Counted from the first letter of the stretch, positions 41,976 through 51,063 are shown. The stretch: 64,000 bases of DNA from Pseudomonas simiae (GCF_900111895.1 NZ_FOKB01000005.1:275718-339717), one strand, 5' to 3'. The notes: generated by a model not told the origin, from the sequence alone. Program-made: numbers and translations.

Positions 41976-43037
41976 ATGAGCACCTGGCCCGACACCCGCA
42001 TTATCGACCTGCTGGGGATCGAACTGCCCATCATCCAGGCGCCCATGGCCGTGGGCACTACCACCGCCATGGTCATCGAGGCCAGTAAAGCCGGGGCGCT
42101 GGGCTCATTACCGGCTGCAGCACTGAGTCTCGCGCAACTGCGCGAAGCGTTGGTCACGGTCCGTGAGGCCAGCCCACGTCCGATCAATGTGAATTTCTTC
42201 TGCCACCAACCGCCAGCACCCGACGCCGCGCGTGACCGCCACTGGAAGGACCTGCTGGAACCCTACTACCGCGAACTGGGTGCCGATTTTGAGGCGCCAA
42301 CACCCGTGTCCAACCGCGAGCCGTTCAACGAAGCGGCTTGCCAGTTCATCGAAGAATTGCGACCCGAGGTCGTCAGTTTTCACTTCGGCCTACCGGAAAA
42401 AGCTTTGCTCGACCGGGTAAAAGCCACGGGCGCGAAAGTGCTGTCCTCGGCCACCACCGTGGAAGAAGCGATCTGGCTGGAGCAGCACGGCTGCGATGCA
42501 ATTATCGCCATGGGCAGTGAAGCGGGCGGGCATCGTGGCTTGTTTCTCAGCGATGATCTCAACACCCAGATCGGCCTGTTCGCCTTGCTGCCACAAGTCG
42601 TTGACGCCGTAAGCGTGCCGGTGATTGCCGCCGGGGGTATCGGTGATGCGCGCGGGATTGTGGCGGCCTTTGCCCTGGGTGCTTCGGCGGTGCAAATCGG
42701 CACGGCTTACCTGTTTACCCCTGAAGCCAATGTCACCCCTTCGCACCACCACGCATTGCGCCATGCCCAGGCCAGCGAGACCGCACTGACCAACCTGTTC
42801 ACCGGTCGCCCGGCACGAGGCATCGTCAACCGGGTCATGCGTGAGCTGGGTCCAATCAACCCCGCGGCTCCCGCATTCCCTACCGCCGGTGGTGCACTGA
42901 TTCCGCTCAAAGCCAAGGACGAAGCAGGCTTCAGCAACCTCTGGTCCGGCCAGGCGCTGCGCCTGGGCAGAGACACCACCACCTACGCGCTGACGCGCGA
43001 ACTGGCGGAGCAGGCGCTGGCCAAAATCACCTCATAG
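41976..43037 (+). CDS. Nitronate monooxygenase
   Basis: 353 residues, an FMN TIM-barrel enzyme that oxidises alkyl nitronates such as propionate-3-nitronate. QAPMAVGTTTAMVIEASKAG and GALGSLPAA start the barrel, GSEAGGHRG holds the catalytic His, and AAGGIGDARGIVAAFALGAS binds phosphate. It fits class I. GGAGAGACATCCC precedes ATG 41976. It stands between the ada-like gene (189 bp gap) and modA (119 bp) without evident coupling. Confidence 0.92.
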   Translation: MSTWPDTRIIDLLGIELPIIQAPMAVGTTTAMVIEASKAGALGSLPAAALSLAQLREALVTVREASPRPINVNFFCHQPPAPDAARDRHWKDLLEPYYRELGADFEAPTPVSNREPFNEAACQFIEELRPEVVSFHFGLPEKALLDRVKATGAKVLSSATTVEEAIWLEQHGCDAIIAMGSEAGGHRGLFLSDDLNTQIGLFALLPQVVDAVSVPVIAAGGIGDARGIVAAFALGASAVQIGTAYLFTPEANVTPSHHHALRHAQASETALTNLFTGRPARGIVNRVMRELGPINPAAPAFPTAGGALIPLKAKDEAGFSNLWSGQALRLGRDTTTYALTRELAEQALAKITS

Positions 43038-43079
43038 AACCTGCTCCCGCGGCAACTTTGCACTGTACCGGCAATGGCC

Positions 43080-43109
43080 AACCGCTATATATTCCCATAC
43101 ATAGCGGTT
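43080..43109. promoter_or_regulatory. ModE-like operator upstream of modA
   Basis: AACCGCTAT and ATAGCGGTT are perfect 9-bp arms separated by 12 bp. The inner 24 bp from CGCTATAT to ACATAGCG resemble the ModE site of E. coli modA. It lies 47 bp before modA, where molybdate-bound ModE would repress. Confidence 0.75.
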
Positions 43110-43156
43110 ACACCTTCGACCCATAACGCGCCGTACACCCTCAGAGGAGCTGCTTC

Positions 43157-43915
43157 ATGAAGATTCACGCCTCACGCCTGGCGGTCCTGGTCGCTGCCCT
43201 CGCCTTCGGTTCGGCGCATGCCGATGAAGTGCAGGTGGCCGTGGCCGCCAACTTCACCGCACCGATCCAAGCGATTGCCGCCGACTTCGAAAAAGACACC
43301 GGTCACACACTGGTCGCCGCCTACGGTGCCACCGGCCAGTTCTACACCCAAATCAAGAATGGCGCGCCGTTCGAAGTATTCCTGAGCGCTGACGACACTA
43401 CGCCTCAAAAGCTTGAAGCCGAAGGTGACGCCGTCAAAGGCTCACGCTTTACCTACGCCGTCGGCACCCTGGCGCTGTGGTCGGCCAAGGAAGGTTACGT
43501 CGACGCCAAAGGCGACGTGCTGAAGAAAAACGAGTTCAAGCACCTGTCGATTGCCAACCCCAAAGCCGCGCCCTACGGCCTCGCTGCCACCCAAGTGCTG
43601 GCCAAGGAAGGTCTGACCGAGAAGGTCAAAGACAAGATCGTCGAAGGCCAGAACATCACCCAGGCCTACCAATTCGTGTCCACCGGCAACGCCGAGCTGG
43701 GCTTTGTCGCCTTGTCGCAGATCTATAAAGACGGCAAAGTCAGCAGCGGTTCGGCGTGGATCGTTCCCGCCGCCCTGCACGACCCGATCAAACAAGACGC
43801 GGTGATCCTCAACAAGGGCAAGGACAGCGCCGCTGCCAAGGCGTTGGTCGACTACCTGAAGGGGCCTAAAGCCGCTGCTGTCATCCAGTCCTATGGTTAC
43901 GAGCTGGCCAAGTAA
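43157..43915 (+). CDS. modA: Molybdate-binding periplasmic protein
   Basis: 252 residues with a signal peptide (cleaved after GSAHA). It captures molybdate or tungstate in the periplasm and hands it to ModBC. Typical segments: VAVAANFTAPIQAIA, GATGQFYTQIKNGAPFEVFL, SADDTTPQKLE, GNAELGFVALSQIY. GAGGAGCTGCTTC precedes ATG. It is directly followed by modB (the stop TAA abuts ATG 43916) under a probable ModE operator. Confidence 0.96.
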   Translation: MKIHASRLAVLVAALAFGSAHADEVQVAVAANFTAPIQAIAADFEKDTGHTLVAAYGATGQFYTQIKNGAPFEVFLSADDTTPQKLEAEGDAVKGSRFTYAVGTLALWSAKEGYVDAKGDVLKKNEFKHLSIANPKAAPYGLAATQVLAKEGLTEKVKDKIVEGQNITQAYQFVSTGNAELGFVALSQIYKDGKVSSGSAWIVPAALHDPIKQDAVILNKGKDSAAAKALVDYLKGPKAAAVIQSYGYELAK

Positions 43916-44596
43916 ATGCCGTTATCGAGTGCCGATTTTTCCGCCATCTGGTTGACTGTCCAACTGGCCTCCCTGACCACGCTGATCCTGCTGGTCATCG
44001 GCACTCCGATCGCCCTGTGGCTGTCGCGCACCCGCTCCTGGTGGCGCGGTCCCATCGGCGCTGTCGTTGCCCTGCCGTTGGTGTTGCCACCGACGGTGAT
44101 CGGCTTCTACCTGCTGCTGACCATGGGCCCGAATGGCTACGTCGGCCAGCTCACCCAATGGCTGGGCCTGGGCACCCTCACCTTCAGCTTCGCCGGGCTG
44201 GTCGTCGGCTCGGTGATCTATTCCATGCCGTTCGTGGTGCAACCCTTGCAGAACGCGTTCTCCGCCATCGGCACACGCCCGCTGGAAGTGGCCGCGACCT
44301 TGCGCGCCAATCCGTGGGACACGTTTTTCACGGTGATTTTGCCCTTGGCGCGACCAGGGTTTATCACCGCCTCCATCCTGGGTTTCGCGCACACCGTCGG
44401 TGAATTCGGCGTGGTGCTGATGATCGGCGGCAATATTCCGGACAAGACCCGGGTGGTGTCCGTGCAGATCTATGACCATGTTGAAGCCATGGAATATGCC
44501 CAGGCTCACTGGTTGGCCGGTTCCATGGTGGTGTTCGCGTTCCTGGTGTTGCTGGCGCTCTATTCCAGCCGTAAAACCAAGATGGGCTGGAGTTGA
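43916..44596 (+). CDS. modB: Molybdate ABC transporter permease
   Basis: 226 residues and five to six membrane helices. The coupling motif EVAATLRANPWDTFFTVILPLARPG contacts ModC. It abuts modA without spacing and its TGA overlaps the modC start (TGATG). Typical full-length ModB. Confidence 0.96.
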   Translation: MPLSSADFSAIWLTVQLASLTTLILLVIGTPIALWLSRTRSWWRGPIGAVVALPLVLPPTVIGFYLLLTMGPNGYVGQLTQWLGLGTLTFSFAGLVVGSVIYSMPFVVQPLQNAFSAIGTRPLEVAATLRANPWDTFFTVILPLARPGFITASILGFAHTVGEFGVVLMIGGNIPDKTRVVSVQIYDHVEAMEYAQAHWLAGSMVVFAFLVLLALYSSRKTKMGWS

Positions 44597-45681
44597 TGTC
44601 GATGATCGATGTACGCCTGTACCTCAAGTATTCGGCCTTTGCCCTGGATGTGGATCTGCATTTGCCTGGTCGCGGTGTGACTGCACTGTACGGGCATTCC
44701 GGTTCCGGCAAGACCACCTGCCTGCGTTGCATCGCCGGGCTGGAGCGTGCCGAAGACGGGTTTATCCAGATCAATGATGAAGTCTGGCAAGACAGCCGTA
44801 ACGGGCTGTTCGTGCCTCCCCATAAACGCGCGCTGGGTTACGTCTTTCAGGAAGCCAGCCTGTTTGTGCATCTGTCGGTGCGGGCCAACCTGGAATTCGG
44901 CCTCAAACGTATTCCCCGCCAGCAGCGCCGTGTCGATATGGCCCAGGCCACCGAGTTACTCGGCATCGGCCACCTGCTTGATCGGCATCCCCAGCACCTT
45001 TCCGGCGGTGAGCGCCAACGCATTGGCATCGCCCGCGCGTTGCTCACCAGCCCCAGCTTGTTATTGATGGACGAACCCCTGGCCGCCCTCGACAGCCAGC
45101 GCAAAGGCGAAATCCTGCCGTACCTCGAACGCCTGCACGATGAGCTGGACATCCCGGTGCTGTACGTCAGCCATGCCCAGGATGAGGTGGCACGCCTGGC
45201 CGATCACATCGTCTTGCTCAGCGACGGCAAGGCCCTGGCCAGCGGGCCCATCGGCGAAACCCTGGCGCGGCTTGACCTGCCCCTGGCGCGGGGCGACGAC
45301 GCGGGTGTAGTGATCGACGGCGCGGTCAGTGCCTATGACCCTCACTATCAGTTGCTCACCCTGCAACTGCCCGCCAGCGCCTTGCACATGCGCGTGGCCC
45401 ATGCGCCGTTGGCGGTGGGCAAAGCGCTGCGTATCAAGGTGCAGGCGCGTGATGTCAGCCTCAGCCTGCAAGCCGAGGAACACAGCAGCATCCTCAACCG
45501 CCTGCCGGTAACGGTCACCCAGGAGATCTCCGCGGACAACAGCGCGCACGTGCTGGTGCGCCTGGACGCCTGTGGCACGCCGTTGCTGGCGCGCATCACG
45601 CGCTTCTCCCGCGACCAGCTGCAACTGCACCCTGGCCAGAGGCTGTGGGCACAGATCAAGGCCGTCGCAGTCTTGGCGTAA
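44596..45681 (+). CDS. modC: Molybdate ABC transporter ATPase
   Basis: 361 residues. Walker A GHSGSGKTT, signature LSGGERQRIGIARALL, Walker B LLLMDEPLAALD and switch His in VLYVSHAQDEVARL. The C-terminal third is the molybdate-binding TOBE/Mop-like domain (SSILNRLPVTVTQEISADN). ATG 44596 overlaps the modB stop; ATG 44602 with GGAG 9 nt upstream is an alternative. A GACCGCA/TGCGGTC hairpin without T run follows at 45697-45716. Confidence 0.96.
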   Translation: MSMIDVRLYLKYSAFALDVDLHLPGRGVTALYGHSGSGKTTCLRCIAGLERAEDGFIQINDEVWQDSRNGLFVPPHKRALGYVFQEASLFVHLSVRANLEFGLKRIPRQQRRVDMAQATELLGIGHLLDRHPQHLSGGERQRIGIARALLTSPSLLLMDEPLAALDSQRKGEILPYLERLHDELDIPVLYVSHAQDEVARLADHIVLLSDGKALASGPIGETLARLDLPLARGDDAGVVIDGAVSAYDPHYQLLTLQLPASALHMRVAHAPLAVGKALRIKVQARDVSLSLQAEEHSSILNRLPVTVTQEISADNSAHVLVRLDACGTPLLARITRFSRDQLQLHPGQRLWAQIKAVAVLA

Positions 45682-45758
45682 GCAACCTTTTGGCACGACC
45701 GCACACCGCTGCGGTCCATCAGACATACCGGCCTGATTTTTGCCAAGGAACCTGCCCC

Positions 45759-46796
45759 ATGTCTGACTCTGCACTGCCCCGCGACCTGCATTACGTTGAC
45801 GACACCCAGCCCGGCATCCGCCGTAAGACAGTACGGGGCAGGTTCCAATACTTCGACCCCCAGGGCGTGCGCATTACCGATGCCGAGGAGATCAAGCGCC
45901 TGAACGCCCTGGCGGTCCCGCCTGCGTACACCGACGTATGGATCTGCGCCGACCCGCGCGGGCATCTGCAAGCCACCGGCCGCGACGCCCGTGGCCGTAA
46001 GCAATACCGTTATCACCCACGCTGGCGCGAGGTGCGCGACAGTGACAAGTACTCCCGGTTGCAGGAGTTCGGCAACGCCCTGCCGAAATTGCGCAAGCAG
46101 TTGGAGGCAAAAATCGCCGAACCCGGCTTCACCCGTGGAAAAGTCTTGGCCACGGTGGTGATGCTGCTCGACGCCACACTGATCCGCGTCGGCAATACCC
46201 AGTATGCGCGGGACAACAAATCCTACGGGCTGACCACCCTGCGCACCCGCCATGTGGATGTGAAAGGCAGCGAAATCCAGTTCCAGTTTCGCGGCAAGAG
46301 TGGCGTGGAGCACCAGATCAGCGTCAAGGACCGCCGCTTGGCCACGGTGGTCAAGCGCTGCCTGGAATTGCCAGGGCAGAACCTGTTCCAGTACCTGGAC
46401 GAGGATGGCGAGCGCCACACCGTCAGCTCCCACGACGTGAATGACTACCTGCACAGCCTCACTGGCGCCGACTTTACCGCCAAGGACTACCGCACCTGGG
46501 CCGGCACCGCCATGGCGCTGGCCGTGTTGCGGGAATTGGAGTGGCAGCCCGAGTCCGATGCCAAAAGGCACGTGGTGGCGATGGTCAAGGATGTCGCCAA
46601 GCAGCTGGGCAACACCCCGGCGGTGTGCCGCAAGTGTTACATCCACCCTGCGGTGCTGGAGCATTTCAGCCTCGGCGAACTCTCCAAACTGCCCAAGCCG
46701 CGGTTGCGCAAAGGGCTCAAGGCTGAAGAAGTGGCCTTGGCGATGTTCCTTGAGCAACTGGCGGCGGACTTGCCGAAAAAAGCCAAGACGGGTTAG
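45759..46796 (+). CDS. DNA topoisomerase IB
   Basis: 345 residues of the poxvirus/eukaryote-type topoisomerase IB family, which relaxes supercoils through a 3'-phosphotyrosyl intermediate. The catalytic Tyr294 lies in CRKCYIHPAVL, with Arg144 (DATLIRVGN), Lys180 region (FRGKSGVEH) and Arg245 (KDYRTWAGT). AAGGAACCTGCCCC precedes ATG 45759. Bacterial TopIB is widespread in pseudomonads but dispensable; no dedicated partner is seen. Confidence 0.94.
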   Translation: MSDSALPRDLHYVDDTQPGIRRKTVRGRFQYFDPQGVRITDAEEIKRLNALAVPPAYTDVWICADPRGHLQATGRDARGRKQYRYHPRWREVRDSDKYSRLQEFGNALPKLRKQLEAKIAEPGFTRGKVLATVVMLLDATLIRVGNTQYARDNKSYGLTTLRTRHVDVKGSEIQFQFRGKSGVEHQISVKDRRLATVVKRCLELPGQNLFQYLDEDGERHTVSSHDVNDYLHSLTGADFTAKDYRTWAGTAMALAVLRELEWQPESDAKRHVVAMVKDVAKQLGNTPAVCRKCYIHPAVLEHFSLGELSKLPKPRLRKGLKAEEVALAMFLEQLAADLPKKAKTG

Positions 46797-46920
46797 GCTT
46801 GGCCTCCCTTCTGATCCGCAGGACGACCGCCGACGTGAACAACTAAGCCTTCCAAAATGTATCTGCAACGAGCCGCCTGGCGCGCTTGTTGGCCTGTCCG
46901 ACATTTTTTTGGAGGTGCTG

Positions 46921-48543
46921 ATGACTGACGTCAACCGGCTGCCCACGCTTGTTTCCCTGCAACACCTGAGTGTCCAGTTCGCCAATGGCGAAACCCTGCT
47001 GGATGACCTGTGCCTGTCCATCGATCACACCCCTACCGGTATAGTCGGCCGTAACGGACGGGGCAAAAGCGTCCTCGCCAAGCTGATCGCCGGGCTGCTG
47101 TCGCCCTCCTCCGGCACGCTGAGTGGCCCGCCCGGTACTATCTACGTTGCGCAGAATGTCGTGGTTGCGCCGGGGGAAACCGTCGCCGACCTCACCGGCA
47201 CCGCTGCGATACTGGCCGCCCTTGACCGCATGGCCCGAGGCGCCGCACAGCCCGATGACCTGGAATTGATCGACGACCGCTGGGGCTTGGCCGAACGTTT
47301 GCGCAATGCCTTGGATGCTGCGGGGTTATCGCAGCTGGCTTTTGATACCCCAGCCGATCAACTCAGTGGCGGCCAGTTGGCCAGGGTCGCGATCATCGGC
47401 GCGCTGCTCGCCGCGCCGCCGTTGCTGGTCCTCGATGAACCCACCAACCACCTCGACAACGATGGCCGCGCCTGGCTGCTGCGTGCACTTGGCGATTGGC
47501 GTGGCGGCCTGGTGGTGGTCAGTCATGATCGGTCATTGCTCAACGCCATGGCGCGCATCGTTGAACTGTCGCCCCTTGGTGTCAGCGTGTATGGCGGCAA
47601 CTATGATGCCTACCGTCGGCAGCGTGATGCGGAACAACAAGCCGCCATCGCCGCACTGGACCATGCGCGCCTGGAGCGCAGCCGCGAGCGGCGGCGCCTG
47701 CAAAAAGACCACGACAACCTGCAACGCAACGCCGCGCGATCACGCAAACATGCGGAAACCGCCAACGTCGACCGTTTCACCAAGGCGCGCTGGAAAGGCG
47801 CCGCCACGCAGATCGTCAGCAGCGTGCGCAGTGCGCATTGGCAGCACAAGCACGAATTGGATGCCCAGGTGCGCCAGGCTTATGAACGGGTCGAAGAGGA
47901 AACGCCGACGCTGTTGGCATTGCCTGCATCAGCGGTGCCCAATGGACGGCAGGTGCTGTCCTTGATCGACGTACAATTGCCGTGGTTACCGTCAAGCGGC
48001 CTCACTGTGCATCTCGCAGGTCCGGTGCGCGTCGCCGTGCGTGGGCCCAACGGATGCGGCAAGTCCACGTTACTCAAGGTACTGGCCGGTGAGTGGCAGG
48101 CTGTCGCGGGTGAATGCAGTGTGCCTCTGCCCTGCGCCTACATCGACCAACACCTTGCGCTGCTGGACGATCGACGCTCCATCGTCGAACACCTCAACCT
48201 GCTCGACACCCCACTGGCCGAAGCCGAGTTGCGCACCCGCCTGGCGTTGCTGCACCTGGATGCCTCGCGCGTCACCCAACCCACCGGGCAACTCAGCGGC
48301 GGTGAGCGCTTGAAGGCCGCGATGGCGATTGCCTTATGGGGTGACAAACCGGCGCAACTGCTGTTGCTGGACGAACCGACCAACCATTTGGACCTCGAGT
48401 CGGTGATGGCTTTTGAACAGGCGCTGCAGGGTTTCAACGGGGCGATGCTGGTGGTATCCCATGACGCCGCGTTCATCCAATCGATCAAGCCAACCCATTT
48501 CCTGGATTGGCATCACACGGGTTGGTCATTGACGCCTGCCTGA
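46921..48543 (+). CDS. ABC-F family ATPase
   Basis: 540 residues with two ATPase domains and no membrane domain: Walker A GRNGRGKS, signature LSGGQLAR, Walker B LVLDEPTNHLD; second GPNGCGKST, LSGGERLK, LLLDEPTNHLD. A charged linker (LERSRERRRLQKDHDN) joins them. ABC-F proteins act on the ribosome in translation or antibiotic protection. It is smaller and less conserved than EttA or Uup, and I cannot name a subclass. GGAGG 7 nt before ATG; a short frame at 46857 overlaps the start out of frame. Confidence 0.92.
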   Translation: MTDVNRLPTLVSLQHLSVQFANGETLLDDLCLSIDHTPTGIVGRNGRGKSVLAKLIAGLLSPSSGTLSGPPGTIYVAQNVVVAPGETVADLTGTAAILAALDRMARGAAQPDDLELIDDRWGLAERLRNALDAAGLSQLAFDTPADQLSGGQLARVAIIGALLAAPPLLVLDEPTNHLDNDGRAWLLRALGDWRGGLVVVSHDRSLLNAMARIVELSPLGVSVYGGNYDAYRRQRDAEQQAAIAALDHARLERSRERRRLQKDHDNLQRNAARSRKHAETANVDRFTKARWKGAATQIVSSVRSAHWQHKHELDAQVRQAYERVEEETPTLLALPASAVPNGRQVLSLIDVQLPWLPSSGLTVHLAGPVRVAVRGPNGCGKSTLLKVLAGEWQAVAGECSVPLPCAYIDQHLALLDDRRSIVEHLNLLDTPLAEAELRTRLALLHLDASRVTQPTGQLSGGERLKAAMAIALWGDKPAQLLLLDEPTNHLDLESVMAFEQALQGFNGAMLVVSHDAAFIQSIKPTHFLDWHHTGWSLTPA

Positions 48544-48612
48544 GGTCATTGCATGCGCGCGTAAAGCGTCCTACGGTAGTGGCCGGATAATCTCATCGAG
48601 GAACCCGGCCCT

Positions 48613-49317
48613 ATGCTGCCTTCGCCCCGCAAACCTTACGTCAATGCTGCACTCGCCCATCGACAGCGCTGGCGTGGTCGGGTCGGGCTGATGCTGGTGG
48701 CCAGCCTTTCAGTGTTGGCAGGCATGACCGATGCCATCGGTTTCATGGCGAGCGGCGACTTCGTTTCGTTCATGAGCGGCAACACCACTCGCCTGGCGGT
48801 AGCGATCAGCGAGGGGGATCTTGGGCTGACCGGGCGCCTGCTGTTGCTGGTCGCAACATTCGTGGTCGGTAACGCGCTGGGTGTGGTGGTCAGCCGAATG
48901 AGCCGCCGTCATGCCTTGCCTTTGCTGTTGTGCATTGCGACCTTGTTGTGCGGTGCGGCATGGCTGCCTTCCGGCGATACGTTGCCCGCGCTGCTGGCGG
49001 CGATCATCGCCATGGGCATGCTCAATGCTGCAGTGGAAGAGGTCAACGGATTGCCGGTCGGGCTGACTTACGTCACCGGAGCGCTCTCACGCTTTGGCCG
49101 CGGGCTGGGACGCTGGCTGCTCGGGGAGCGCCGCATGGGTTGGCGCGTGCAGTTGATCCCGTGGGCTGGCATGTTCGTTGGGGCGGTGATTGGCGCGCTG
49201 CTGGAACACCAGATGGGCTTGAAAGCGCTGCTGGTCAGCGGCGTGCTGGCAGGGTTGCTGGGGTTGGTGTCGCTGAAGATTCCCCGTCGCTGGCACTTGG
49301 GTTACATGCCGCGCTGA
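48613..49317 (+). CDS. YoaK-like DUF1275 membrane protein
   Basis: 234 residues with about six membrane helices. GMTDAIGFMASGDFVSFMSGNTTRLAVAI shows the YoaK/DUF1275 signature (SGN-T in the second helix), and the C-terminal WAGMFVGAVIGALLEHQMG the last. Function of the family is unknown. It begins 69 bp after the ABC-F stop and is followed by a long inverted repeat. No link to the ABC-F gene is required. Confidence 0.87.
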   Translation: MLPSPRKPYVNAALAHRQRWRGRVGLMLVASLSVLAGMTDAIGFMASGDFVSFMSGNTTRLAVAISEGDLGLTGRLLLLVATFVVGNALGVVVSRMSRRHALPLLLCIATLLCGAAWLPSGDTLPALLAAIIAMGMLNAAVEEVNGLPVGLTYVTGALSRFGRGLGRWLLGERRMGWRVQLIPWAGMFVGAVIGALLEHQMGLKALLVSGVLAGLLGLVSLKIPRRWHLGYMPR

Positions 49318-49332
49318 AGACTAGGAAGAGGT

Positions 49333-49395
49333 GCTCGCCCGACGTTTAGGCCTCGACGTCCGTGTACTGGTAAAGAGCCATCATGTCGGGCGAGC
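49333..49395. repeat. Long-loop inverted repeat after the YoaK-like gene
   Basis: GCTCGCCCGAC (49333-49343) and GTCGGGCGAGC (49385-49395) are exact 11-bp complements 41 nt apart, between the YoaK-like stop and the converging lipoprotein gene. No T run. Confidence 0.6.
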
Positions 49396-49464
49396 GGGTG
49401 AATCATAAGCGAATGCCCGACGGCTGTCGTGCCAGGCATTTCCTAATTCGACTAAGGCAATGGA

Positions 49465-49818
49465 TTACAGGCAGGTCGCGAGTGCGGCCAAACGGCGCTT
49501 GGCCGGCATATTGTCTTCTGCGGCATAGTACTTGATCGTGGAGCCGGCACCCGCGCTTTGCACGTCGACGAAGTAATCGCCAGCGGTGGTGTAGACGGTG
49601 TAACCGCCCGCCTCGATTGGCTCCTTGAAGCCGCCGGCATCAACGCCGAACACGCCTTCGTCCTGCCAGCCGAATTGCACGCATTCGGCAACGACCAGGG
49701 TGGCCTTGTCCGAAGCCAGCGTCTTGTAGGGCGTGCCTGCGCGCGCCTCTTTCATCTTCGAACCTGCGCAACCGGCCAGGGCCGCCAGTACCAGTGCGCC
49801 AATTACCACCTTGTGCAT
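49465..49818 (-). CDS. Small lipoprotein, 117 aa
   Basis: Lipobox LAALAGC (Cys17) with Ala at +2, so an outer-membrane lipoprotein is predicted. Mature part GTPYKTLASDKATLVVAEC, a repeated Gly/Tyr-rich segment (AGGYTVYTTAGDYFVDVQS) and a final Cys (ALATCL) that could pair with Cys46. GGAG 8 nt before ATG 49818 fixes the start. No named family. It is transcribed away from azlCD and faces the possible small transcript at 49888-49979. Confidence 0.78.
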   Translation of the reverse strand: MHKVVIGALVLAALAGCAGSKMKEARAGTPYKTLASDKATLVVAECVQFGWQDEGVFGVDAGGFKEPIEAGGYTVYTTAGDYFVDVQSAGAGSTIKYYAAEDNMPAKRRLAALATCL

Positions 49819-49887
49819 GCCATTGCTCCGTTGGAAAAAACGCGACTGTACCATTGCCGCGGGCTGGACTGACGGCCGCATGAACTT

Positions 49888-49979
49888 TGTTTCACTGTAA
49901 AGGGAGAAGGCGCGGTCTATATTGACCACGCTCATTTTTAGTAGTCTCCCTTCGGCCCGCTCTCCCGCGGGCTTTTTTT
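49888..49979 (+). ncRNA. Candidate small plus-strand RNA with intrinsic terminator
   Basis: A strong terminator on the plus strand (GCCCGC, TCTCCC, GCGGGC, TTTTTTT, 49955-49979) lies in a gap where no plus-strand gene exists. Upstream, AAGGGAGA (49900-49907) can pair with TCTCCCTT (49946-49953), giving a long hairpin just before the terminator. No protein frame of note is present. A small RNA ending at 49979 explains the layout; the 5' end is a guess. Confidence 0.4.
49955..49979 (+). terminator. Intrinsic terminator facing azlD
   Basis: GCCCGC, loop TCTCCC, GCGGGC then seven Ts, on the plus strand. Both flanking genes are on the minus strand, so it must belong to another transcript. Confidence 0.85.
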
Positions 49980-49988
49980 CGCCTGGGC

Positions 49989-50300
49989 TCAGAGCAACCA
50001 GCGGAACAGGTAAAACAGCGCCATGCTCAGCAGCACGGTGACCAGCACATTGCGCGTCCAGAACATCAGCCCCACGGCGCTGATACCCGCCAGCAGGTAG
50101 GGGTTGGCCGGGCTCAGGTTCAGGTGATGGTCCGCCAGGAAAATGATCGGCCCGCAAATCGCCGTGAGCATGCCCGGCACTGCAAACCCGAGAAACTCCC
50201 GCGCGCCACGGTTGAGGCGCACCGGCAGGCGCGGTTCGATAAACAGGTAACGGTTGAAAAATACCACCAGGCCCATGGCCACAATCATGATGTAGATCAT
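49989..50300 (-). CDS. azlD: AzlD-family branched-chain amino acid export subunit
   Basis: 103 residues, three to four membrane helices (VAMGLVVFFNRYLFIEP, GMLTAICGPIIFLA, VLVTVLLSMALFYLFRWLL). AzlD works with AzlC in exporting branched-chain amino acids. ATG 50300 overlaps the azlC stop (ATGA), the normal arrangement. Confidence 0.9.
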   Translation of the reverse strand: MIYIMIVAMGLVVFFNRYLFIEPRLPVRLNRGAREFLGFAVPGMLTAICGPIIFLADHHLNLSPANPYLLAGISAVGLMFWTRNVLVTVLLSMALFYLFRWLL

Positions 50301-50992
50301 TGCTGCCCTACTCCCAGTCGCTTGCAGGCATAACCCGCGCTCATGCCCAGCAAGCCGGACACCACCACCGCCGACTCCCAGTGCAGGAAACTCAACCACA
50401 CCGAAAACAGCAGCGACACGGCCACGCAGACCACCGTGGGTATGTCGCGCACCACCGGCGTGATCAGCGCGATAAACGTGGCGGCGATGGAAAATTCCAG
50501 GCCCAGTTGATCAAGGCCGGGAATGCTTTTGCCGAGCACGATGCCGGCCAGGGTGAACAGGTTCCAGATGATATAGAACGTCAGCCCAACGCCCAGGGCA
50601 TACCAGCGGTTGAACGTCTCGCGGTCATAGTGACTGACCAGTGCAAAGAATTCGTCGGTCAACAAAAAGCCCAGGCTCATGCGCCAGCGCGTCTTGAGGG
50701 GTGACAGGACCGGGCGCAGGTGCATGCCGTAGAGCAAATGCTGAGAGGTCAGCAGCAAGGTCGTCAACACGATGGAAATCAGGCTGGCGCCACTCTTGAC
50801 CATACCGATGGCGACCAGTTGCGCAGCACCGGCAAACACAATGGCGGACAAACCCTGGGCTTGCAAAGGGCTGAATTGCGCATCGATGGCCATGGAACCG
50901 GCCAGCAGCCCCCAGGGCGCACAGGCCAGGGACAGGGGAATGACGGCGATGGCGCCGCGAGCGAAGGCGTAATGAGGTAAGGCAGTGGGCAT
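50297..50992 (-). CDS. azlC: AzlC-family branched-chain amino acid export subunit
   Basis: 231 residues with about six to seven helices. FARGAIAVIPLSLACAPWGL, AQGLSAIVFAGAAQL and LTDEFFALVSHYDRE are typical of AzlC/YgaZ. It is the larger subunit of the amino-acid exporter and is followed by overlapping azlD. No adjacent Lrp-type regulator is seen on this side. Confidence 0.92.
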   Translation of the reverse strand: MPTALPHYAFARGAIAVIPLSLACAPWGLLAGSMAIDAQFSPLQAQGLSAIVFAGAAQLVAIGMVKSGASLISIVLTTLLLTSQHLLYGMHLRPVLSPLKTRWRMSLGFLLTDEFFALVSHYDRETFNRWYALGVGLTFYIIWNLFTLAGIVLGKSIPGLDQLGLEFSIAATFIALITPVVRDIPTVVCVAVSLLFSVWLSFLHWESAVVVSGLLGMSAGYACKRLGVGQQ

Positions 50993-51063
50993 GGAAACGG
51001 CTCATCGACAAACAGTCGACAAGCATGCCAGCGCAACAACGGGCTTGTCTTGAACGATCTTGC

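Noticed and set aside
45348..47021. A 557-codon minus-strand frame
   Set aside because: Spans modC, topoisomerase IB and the ABC-F start on the opposite strand; no domain is seen.
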